Shown: piece by piece, positions 56,125 to 64,000 of the stretch | Position numbering within the stretch: position 1 is the first letter of the stretch | How the letters are laid out: each line of letters starts with the position of its first letter | Origin: Ricinus communis | Lineage: Eukaryota > Streptophyta > Magnoliopsida > Malpighiales > Euphorbiaceae | NCBI RefSeq assembly: GCF_019578655.1 | Contig: NC_063264.1 | Location: forward strand, 18,960,429-19,024,428 | Length of the DNA stretch: 64,000 nucleotides | Direction of reading: 5' to 3' | Made by a program: the position numbers and the translations under genes | The notes under the pieces: model-generated | The model's database searches: none | The model's input: only the letters and a program-made list of their open reading frames with translations | Told to the model about the DNA's origin: nothing

Positions 56125-57123
56125 TGTTAAAAACCTTTAGGAATAAAATATACGAACTCTAATAGTTATGAACCCTTATATCACTAACCTAGAAACCCAT
56201 TAACAAATTCAATCAAATCATAGGATCACTCTAGATCATATTATAAAGTTGATCAATGGAATTAGAACCTAAAGAAAATTAAGTCCTTTAAACCTAATCC
56301 TAGCACACTATAAAGATAGATCAAATCTTTGATAAGTATTAAATGCATTTAACAAGAATACAAGAATTCAAGCAAAGGTTGCTAGAACAATGAAATATCA
56401 TTAATAATCAAAACTTGATGTAACATACGGCTTGGTTCAAGTTAAATAGACTTGAAAAAGAAAACCTAGAAGACAACTAATAGGAAAAAGAATATTCTAT
56501 CCTAAATAAACTTAATGTTTAAGAATACAATTAAACCAAGGCTTACAAGCATCTTTCGGCTTAATTAGTTCTTCACCGGCTTGAACCTGAAAATAATTGA
56601 ATAAAGCCCAATCTTGATGCTCCTTAATAGTTTTGGATCTTAGGCCTTCAAATGGACTCTCCTTGCAAGCCCAATGTTGTAAATAACCATTTAAGGCTTG
56701 TTGCAACTTCTTAGCTCTAGACCTTGTTATTGGGCCTTGTGGCAAGCTTCGCCCATCTTTAGCATCCTTAGCTTTCCTTGCGTGCTCCTCATTATGCCAT
56801 TATCTTCAAGCTTTTCTTCTGCTAGCCCATCCGTATCAATGAGCCTTGAACTTAAATCTAATTCTTCAAGTCTTAATGTGTGCTTAGCCTAAATGTCTTG
56901 AATAAGCTCATTGACTTGTAATTTAAATCGAACAAAGACTCATAGTTGAATTAGGATTCCTTTTGTTGCTTGAGTCCTAATATCATTAAGACTCATTGCA
57001 GGATTAGGATTCCTAGTGGATTCAGGACTCCTTATTAGATTAGGATTCCTTGAGCTAGTAGGATTTGCATCATCATGACTCCTTGTTGAAGGAGGATTGG
57101 TTGTGCTAGTTTAGTTCATATTA
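56125..57123 (-). repeat. LTR shared by elements E (3') and F (5')
   Basis: 999 bp. On one side is the polypurine tract of E and on the other the primer site of F. Its U3 half matches the E 5' LTR well, including the degraded hexapeptide repeat, but its R-U5 half resembles the K LTR (19044-19560) and not the E 5' LTR. It keeps a minus-strand frame of 77 residues with GPITRSRAKKLQQALNGYL, the LTR-encoded motif. Confidence 0.8.
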
Positions 57124-57663
57124 TTCCCCCTTTCTTTAAAAAGATTTGTCCTCGAATCTTGCCCGAATATTGTGAAAGAAGCAAACATATAATCTCCAAG
57201 AAGAATACTATCTCATTATCAACCTGCGAATCTTTCACACAACTTGTTAGAGGAACTTTAGAATAAATAATACTTTCAATGCCAATAAACTCAACATGTT
57301 CAATTAGCTCAATGGCATCAAGCAAAACATCTTCATTCTTCACCAGCTCAAACTTTTTCTTCATCTTCAATAATGATCTCTTCATCTTGGATTTCACTTA
57401 AAAGTTGCAAATTATTATCTTTTTTACCATCTTCATTCATCATGCCTTTAGAATCTTCATTGACTTCAATAAAGCATTGTAACTCTACAGTATCAATCTT
57501 TTTATTTTCACTCTCCAAAACAGTCTTTTTATTTTCACTCTCTAAAGCACACTTCTTATTTTTCATCTCTTTTCCATTTTGGATTAGTCTTCATACACTT
57601 CTTTTGCTGAAAGTGGTGTAAGTGTACTCTTTCTTCTGTCCTTGGTGAACGAATACCTATTGA
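57116..57663 (-). pseudogene. Element E post-protease spacer and C-terminal tail
   Basis: Two minus-strand frames, 57566-57348 and 57397-57116. The first is lysine/glutamate-rich (ALESENKKTVLESENKK), like the spacer after protease in D and I. The second ends with YSGKIRGQIFLKKGGI over the polypurine tract, a place equal to NLRTNPFEERGND in G. Reverse transcriptase to integrase would lie between; it is absent. Confidence 0.7.
57124..57137 (-). promoter_or_regulatory. Polypurine tract of element E
   Basis: Minus strand AAAGAAAGGGGGAA, directly before the LTR; same as GAAGAAAGGGGGAA of G. Confidence 0.85.
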
Positions 57664-57668
57664 GGTAC

Positions 57669-59125
57669 TGATGGGTGCTACTCGTGTTAGCTACAATCTA
57701 AGGCAGTGTACCTATCGATGCAGTCTAGAACTAATGGCGAGTATTAAGGTCGTATTCCTCGGGAAAGCGAAAGCCTAGAGTTACTTCTTTGTTCTTTGTT
57801 ATATTAACCTAAAATTGATGATGAAAAATTTCTAAACTAACTATTAACTACAAGCTAAGTTCTGAGGGAGATGCAGGAGTAATTGATAAATGAAATAATC
57901 AAGACAAGAAGACAAACCCAAAGGGAATCTAAACTAGTTGGCAACCAAACAAAAGATAAAGGATCTTTGAGTCTAATTATGCTACCCGTGGATGAATTCT
58001 TAACCGAATTCGGTTTCTCTCTCGAGATAACAGAATTCCTAAACCTAATAACCTAAAGTTGGAATCTCTTCCTAACGATTGATTCTTAAATTAGCATTAA
58101 GCTTTAATCCACCTCTATTAAGCTTTGTTAATTCTTAATCCGGCTGGTTAATTATCCTTATCTCTAAGCGATTATTAACCAGTTCTTGCTATTCAAAATT
58201 CCAATTGCCAAACAGATTTCTCAATCTCATAAAGCAATCTAAACATCACAATTCACAACGTCTCATGAATAATGCATTATCTTATTAATACTGAAAGCAA
58301 GAAGAATATAAAACTAATCCAACACAATCCAACAATATAATACTAAGCCAACATAGTAAAGAAATCCCAATGGATTTAATCAATCTAGCTAATCATGTTC
58401 ATTATCAAAATACACAAGAATTTAATTACAACAATGAGCAAAGGTAGAGAAAACCCGATTACACCCTTGGATGAGAGTAAACAGCCCCAAATCCTTTTGC
58501 TCTAATTGAATCAATTCTTGTTCCTCTTGCTCGATTTGAAAATCAATCGACGAACCTCGCCCAATCTTCGATCTTTGAAGGGAATCCGATTGAAACCTTG
58601 ATCCAAGTCTCCTTTTCTCTTGGTTTCAACTCAGAAAACCCTTAGGGAAAGAAAAATTAGGGTTTTGGGACGTTCTAACCCTAGTCACCTCCTCTTTTTC
58701 TCTCTTTGTTCTTTTAATTAAAACCCTCTGTCGCCGCCAAAACGGCCGTGTTCCTGACCGTGTTGGGGACACGGGATGGTGTTCCTAGCCGTGTTACTCT
58801 CTGTGGCCGTGCTCCCTAAAAGCTTCTTTTTCTTTCATGTTTGACGCATCCAACACTGTTGCCAAGTGGCAGGTAGAAAGGTAACATCGCCGTTGTTTAA
58901 TCCAACACGGCCGTGTTAACCTTCTGCATGGGTATACTTAGCTCGTTTCGGCAGCTTTGACGTCCAATTATGCTCCAATTCTTTCCTTTATCATCCTTTG
59001 ACCTCTTTTGGACCTAATGCACACAAACAAACGTATAGGGTGAGTGTTGAGACCAATTCACATCCAAATGTCCATTAAATCAATCTTAAAAACCCCATTT
59101 AGATGTGTGTATTTTACGCACATTA
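57669..59125 (-). repeat. Solo Athila-like LTR in element E protease
   Basis: 1457 bp, TGATGGGTGCTAC to CGCACATTA (terminal CA changed to TA). Perfect 5-bp target duplication GGTAC (57664-57668 and 59126-59130). Protease text of E continues across it. GC words at 58735-58920. Closest relative here is the A LTR (7002-8451). Confidence 0.93.
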
Positions 59126-59600
59126 GGTACTATCATGCACCGCCATTCTATCAAATTGTCATAGTCTCCCAAGTAAAATATCACTAGCATGCATAAGTAC
59201 TACATTGCATAATACCTTACCAATAGAAAAGGAAATAATTAGTTGCTAGTTTACCTTAACCTCATCATAATCTTTAAGCCACTAAAGTTTATAAGATCAT
59301 GGATGTGGTATAGTACACAACCCCAATCTATCAATCAATAATGTAGTCACCATATTAGTGCAACATCCACTATCAATAATGATACTACATGCCTTTCCTT
59401 GAACATGGCACCTTGTATAGAACAAGTTGTCTCATCGCTCCTCATGGCAGTCCTTCTTCGATTGAGTATTAAGGGCATGCCTTGTAATCAATAAATTACT
59501 CCTAATTGGTTCTTCAACACTCCCCTCATTACCACTCTATAATTTGAGCATCTCATCCTAACTACTACTCTCATTGTCACCCTCTTCATCATCCGTCACT
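59126..59600 (-). pseudogene. Element E protease
   Basis: Minus-strand text LFYTRCHVQGKACSIIIDSG, then CCTNMVTTLLIDRLGL and WLKDYDEVKVN: the active-site DSG is present (CTN context), with stops at HP-SYKL-W and after VN. The end (LLG-W-FDR) is split by the solo LTR. Confidence 0.8.
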
Positions 59601-59824
59601 ACCTTACCATTTTGTATGGTCACAGTCCTCCTATTAGGGCAGTCCGTACTAATATGACCTACTGCTTGATATTTTCAACACTTAATGTCCCTATTAGGGC
59701 ACTCCTTACTAATATGACCTACTCTTTGATATTTCCAACGCTTAACGTTCTTCTCCTTCCTAAATTAATGATAATCAAATATGAGTTCCACTTTCTTTTC
59801 CCATTGTAAATAAGCCTCCAAATC
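59601..59824 (-). pseudogene. Element E gag end with duplicated zinc knuckle
   Basis: Minus-strand WKYQRVGHISKECPN and KYQAVGHISTDCPN: two zinc-knuckle modules in a row, from an exact 60-bp period (59631-59750). In both, the first C-x2-C pair is damaged (arginine, tryptophan or stop, tyrosine). Most of the capsid is deleted just upstream: LEAYLQWEKKVELIFDYH passes directly to the knuckle. Confidence 0.8.
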
Positions 59825-60262
59825 TTATTTACCTTGAAAATGGAGTATCTTAAGTTCAATGCTCCTTAAATTCCAATCTACAAAATCCTCATTATCTCGA
59901 TTTCTACAATAGGGTTGATTACCTTGCATTCTCCCTCTTCCTCTTCCTAATCCACGGCCTCCTCTACCCTCACTTCTAAATGCACCAGTTCCAGCCATGG
60001 AAACATCATCAACTTCATTGTATTCCATGTCTTCATCTCTCATATCATCAACTTAAGGTATTTGGTTCCTTTCCCTTCGTTGTCCCTTATTGAGATTTGG
60101 TGTAGCTCCTTCAACAACTTGTATTTTTGCATTTATGTGCTCTAAGGCTTCCCTTATACCTTCTACATTCCTATGGAGGTGCATAAACTCTCCTTATTAA
60201 GCCTTATATGGTCTAGCATCATTAACATGAAGAGGTTCATTGACTCCACTTTGGTTTGACAT
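59825..60262 (-). pseudogene. Element E gag N-terminus
   Basis: Starts MSNQSGVNEPLHVNDARP at 60262; stops soon follow, then 72 open residues with GRGGRGLGRGRGRMQGNQ, an arginine-glycine stretch, and LRSIELKILHFQGK, equal to LGSIKMKIPSFQ in G. Confidence 0.8.
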
Positions 60263-61124
60263 TGGTGCAAAGGAAATTTAGTAACAAAGAAAAAATAAAA
60301 TATAATGTAAATTGAGAACCTCACAAGCACTCCCTTATGTGTTTCTACACAATTGATGAGGTTGGTCAATCGTGTGTACTTAAAATCAATGTTCTCTCAG
60401 GTTTCCTCACACCACTCTAGCTAATTATTTTATGTTCTTAAGTGAAACACACTTTAAAACAATTCAAATAGGTTGCTATGTGTAAAATCTGAAATTGAAA
60501 TTGTAAAAACAAGTTTGAAGCAAAATGGATAAAAATAAGAAAATATAATAAACAAGAAGCAATAGAAAGAGAAAACTTCAAAAAGATGTAAAAGATATGT
60601 GAAAGAAAAGAAATAGGAATAGCCAAAATTTCAAGATAGGAATTGTATAAACATGCAAAAGAAGCACATTTCTAAAAAGAATAAGATCTTAGCTAAAAAC
60701 CCTCTAGTAGCCGAATTCCCTATCCCAATAGAACTAGGATTTGTTCTTCAACAATTTCAATCCAATTAGTTATGTTAGATCACCACCAAATTAGATTAGG
60801 AGTGTATAGGTTTAATTTGAGATATATTAAAATTTAAATAAGATCTCCAAATCCAACTATGATTAGGATTTTCCAATACTAGTCGAATTCTTTCTTTATA
60901 GTAGATTCTCTTTTTTTCTTAATATGTAAACTAATCAATGGCCCAATATCTTCCTCTTTTTTTTAATAATACCTAACAAGGCTAAATCTGATTTGATATA
61001 AAATAGATTCAAAACAAAAAGACTAAACAAGTAATAATGAAAAAGAAAAAGAACCAGATTAAAAGAAAGAATAAAGAAACATAAGAAATCAGAATTGACT
61101 AATAAAACCTGATCTAGAGCCAAA
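60263..61124 (-). other. Untranslated leader of element E
   Basis: No gene. Minus strand TAAGGGAGTGCTTGTGAGG (60319-60336) is the conserved pre-gag motif, about 60 bp before gag. Confidence 0.65.
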
Positions 61125-61136
61125 GCTCTGATACTA
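61125..61136 (-). promoter_or_regulatory. Primer-binding site, initiator tRNA-Met type (element E)
   Basis: Minus strand TAGTATCAGAGC, one mismatch, two bases from the LTR. Confidence 0.88.
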
Positions 61137-61138
61137 AA

Positions 61139-62057
61139 TGATATTGAAACTCCATGAATAAGCTTGAGAACCCCTTTATGAATTGCGGACACCTAACACA
61201 TTAATATGAAAATCCCAAGAACCAATTCGGTTCAACCCCTAAGAAAGGTTAGAAAATAGATTTCTTAAAAAGATGATCAAGAATTAGAATTTAGAAAACT
61301 TGTTCCTAAATTCCAATTTTGAAACACTCTACAAGAAGATGATCAATTTACTTGATGTTTCTTAAGCATGCATTCTACACAAGAACATAAAGACAAAGTA
61401 AACAGCTTTAAGATTTAACAATTATCATTCAATTTCAACTTCAACTTCAACTTAATTAAATATTGGTACTGGCCTTATATAGACCTTAAAAAACTCTAAA
61501 TCTTAACTAATAAGAATTTACATCTCATATAGAATAAAGATAACCTACATAACTAAAAGAGATAAATTAAACAAAGTCCTAATTTGGTTAAAATGCATGT
61601 GTGGTTGCCCATAATAAGCCATAAAGCTATAATTTACACAAGTCATATAAATGGGCCTCGTAACATAAGCAAAGTTAGGCCTAAAGTCTTCATATGCTCT
61701 AATTCAGCTTCTTTAGTCTTTTTAAGCCTAATTAGATTCATTCAAGTCCAATAAACTGAATTAGATTAATGAGCCTTGAACTTAAATCTAATTCTTCAAG
61801 CCTTGATGTGTCTTTAGCCCAAAAGTCTAGGATAAGCTCATTGACTTGTAATTTGAATCGAACTGGGACTTCTAGTTGAATTAGGATTCCTTTTGTTGCT
61901 TGAACTCCTAATATCATAAGGACTCCTTCTTGCAGGATTAGGATTCCTAGTTGAGTCAGGACTCCTTAGTGGATTAGGATTCCTTAAGCTAGTAGGGTAT
62001 GCATCATTAAGACTCACTGTTGGAGTAGGATTCATTGTGCTAATTTGGTTCGTATCA
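61139..62057 (-). repeat. 5' LTR of element E
   Basis: 919 bp. Minus strand starts TGATACGAACC and ends AATATCA. The first 200 bases (minus) hold the degraded hexapeptide repeat (RNPNPLRSPDSTRNPN). It abuts R exactly in the GTTGAC/GTCAAC palindrome. Confidence 0.85.
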
Positions 62058-64000
62058 CAACTCCTCTATAGTTTTTGAGTTTGACTTTACTTTATTCATC
62101 TTGCCTTATTTATTTATTCATATTTAGCTTGTAGTTTCTTCTTCTTATGGAATGAGGCATTTTGCATTATGAAAAATGATGCAGCTGAATATTTAAGGCC
62201 AGCGAGCAGATTATTTTAGTCTTCTACCTTGTGGGAAATGAAGTTATGGGTTCTTTCATGAACCTTACGAACTTATGAAGACTCGTGCTAGCGAACCTAG
62301 ACTTATTGCTCACGCCCTTCCTTTCTTTTGTATTCTTTGTCTACGCTTTTGTTTAAATCAAGTCGATTCGATCTTTTTTACTTAGCCGTATGGAAGAAGA
62401 TAGAGAACTTATGAGTTCTTTCTTTATCAAATCTAAAATCCTACCTATGTTCTCATTTTGTTCGTTTCTTTTGTACCACTCTTTCTAATCTCAATTCAGT
62501 TTAATATCTTACTTTTTACTTAGGAGCATAAACACAAGAGTTGATTGGAAGCATGTGGTAGTGGTAGTGATAGGCACCGATCCAATACTTAGACAATTGC
62601 GAAGAAAGAAGATTACTTGATCTAGTATTCATATAATTCTCAGAATGATCGCGGACAAATCTTTTAGAGTGAAGATGGAACAATGAGAATCAAGGCACGC
62701 CCCAATACTCCAAATCCATATTTGCAACAGTGGTATCTCCATCATTTCTTGTTCCTTTAGGCACTAGGAATCATGATGATATAAAGATTAGCATATAAAA
62801 TCATGGGAATGAAATTGACAAGCTTGACTTGATGATCAAGCAGGAAAAGACGTAAATCCTCGAGAATAAAGGAGAAATCATGTTTCTTTCGATTAATCCA
62901 AGCAAGAGTGCACGGGTTTCGATGTTTAGAACGCATATAATGAAGTAATTTTGGCCAAAATGTTATTAGGTAGGCCCACACGAGCTTTCCCTTATCTTTA
63001 TTAAGTTGGCTCATAAAATTTGAAATTACAATAGTTGTTGACCAGTCAACTCCTCTCCTGTTCTTGTTCATTTATTCATATTCTGCTTATAGTTTCTTCT
63101 TCTTATGGAATGAGGGCTTTCGCACTATGAAAACCGTAGGCATCCGAATATTTCAGGCTAGTGAGCATATCATTTCAGTTTTCTACATTACAAAAAATCA
63201 AGTTATAGGTCCTTTCAAGAACTTTGCAGACTTATGAAAACTTGCGCTAGTAAACTTGGACTTATCGCTCACGTCTTTTCTTTCTTTTATGTCCTTTGTC
63301 TACTCTTATGTTTATATCAACTTGATTTGATCCTTACGCTTAGCCATATGGAAGAGAATAAAGAACGTGTGACTTCTTTCCTAATCAAATTCCTAATCCT
63401 ACTTATGTTCTCATTCTATTCATTTCTTTTGTGCATCTCTTTCTAATCTTTGTTTAGTGTGATGGTTTGATTTTATGTGACATGCATAAACACGAGAATG
63501 TTGTGTGAAAGCGCGTGGAAGGTACAGTCATAAACATTGAATCAATGCATGGACAAATGCGAAGAAAGAAAATTAGTCGATCGAGTGTTGATGTCATTCT
63601 CCGAATGATCACGAATGAATCATGTTGCTTTCAATTAATACAAGTGGGAAGACACATGTTTTGATGTATGGGAGTCATAATGAAGTAGATTGGGTTAGAG
63701 TTTTATTAGGTACGCCCATGCAAATTTCTCCTTATTTTTGTTAAGGAATCATGGGTACATAATTGAGAATCTGCACTAGTGGCATTAAAGGGTGACTTGA
63801 TGTTTGGCAGGCATATAATGAAGTAATTGGATCGAAGTGTTATTAAGTACGCTAACGCAAGTTTTCCCTTACTTTTGTAAGGAATCATGGGAATTCAATT
63901 GACAAGCTTCACCAGTGGCATTAGAGTGTGACTTGATGATCAAGTAGTACGAGATGCAAATCCACATGCATAAGGGAGAAATCATGTTGCTTTCGATTAA
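62058..64000 (+). repeat. R repeat block, TATA-plus orientation
   Basis: About two units, cut by the window end. CAACTCC at 62058 and the perfect palindrome GTTGAC-CA-GTCAAC at 63037-63050 are about 990 bp apart. Short-subrepeat joints (TTTTTGTTAAGGAATCATGGG) near 63740 and 63870. No gene. Confidence 0.82.

Larger units (their letters stand above)
56125..62057 (-). mobile_element. Element E: gag-protease-only chromovirus derivative
   Basis: Minus-strand element with 5' LTR (61139-62057), primer site, leader, gag, protease, a charged spacer, and then at once a polypurine tract and LTR. Reverse transcriptase, RNase H and integrase are all missing. A solo LTR (57669-59125) lies inside protease. 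Without it E is about 4.5 kb. A non-autonomous gag carrier; the two LTRs differ in their U5 halves, so the present ends may come from recombination between two elements. Confidence 0.75.

Overview
The window looks like pericentromeric or centromeric heterochromatin of a plant, most likely a eudicot. It is AT-rich, made entirely of plant-type transposable elements, and I found no host gene, tRNA, complete rRNA gene or microsatellite-rich euchromatic sequence. Every coding stretch is a gag, protease, reverse transcriptase, RNase H or integrase piece of Ty3/gypsy elements. Almost all are broken by stops, frameshifts or deletions.

There are four kinds of sequence. (1) A repeat I call R has a unit of about 1.0 kb and an LTR-like TATA box. 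It lies in blocks of both orientations (1-4272, 12291-12765, 18529-19043, 27318-31952, 48868-53526, 62058-64000) and is truly tandem at 50309-53362, with a period of 1010-1018 bp. (2) Ty3/gypsy chromovirus-like elements (called D, G, I, J, K, E, F here) use an initiator-tRNA-Met primer site. Their LTRs begin TGATGTGAA and encode an extension of the polyprotein past the polypurine tract, with a PITRSR/K-type motif. This points to the CRM (centromeric) clade. (3) Athila/Tat-like elements have LTRs of about 1.45 kb (TGATG...CATCA) and a tRNA-Asp primer site. Two (A, B) are non-autonomous carriers of a shortened gag-protease region, and three are solo LTRs. (4) One CACTA DNA transposon remnant, with a 3-bp target duplication, carries a 5S-rRNA-like segment.

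Layout: R blocks; A (4537-8451, minus) flanked by a 264-bp duplication of J reverse transcriptase; J pol and LTR (8452-11414); LTR and R fragments; I gag-pol and LTR (13088-18528); R; K integrase end (19044-20053, minus); B (20247-26392, minus, target duplication ACAAA); an unassigned LTR-like piece; R blocks with a truncated LTR at the inversion; then a nested stack at 31953-48530. In the stack, D is the host. G (34677-43148, target duplication GAGGG) sits in D gag, a solo LTR sits in G near the integrase end, another solo LTR sits in D protease, and the CACTA element sits in D just before reverse transcriptase (target duplication ATG). After that come chimeric gag/integrase scraps, a long R array, the 5' part of F (minus), and E (56125-62057, minus), a gag-protease-only derivative holding a solo LTR (target duplication GGTAC). 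The window ends in R.

The genes do not work together as a host pathway. The insertion order can be read from the nesting: R and old D/J/I/K copies first, then G, B and E, then solo LTRs and the CACTA element. G is the best preserved: its gag zinc knuckle, protease DSG, reverse transcriptase YFDD and integrase DDE residues are all present, but frameshifts and stops break it. All assignments come from reading the sequence; no database search was done.
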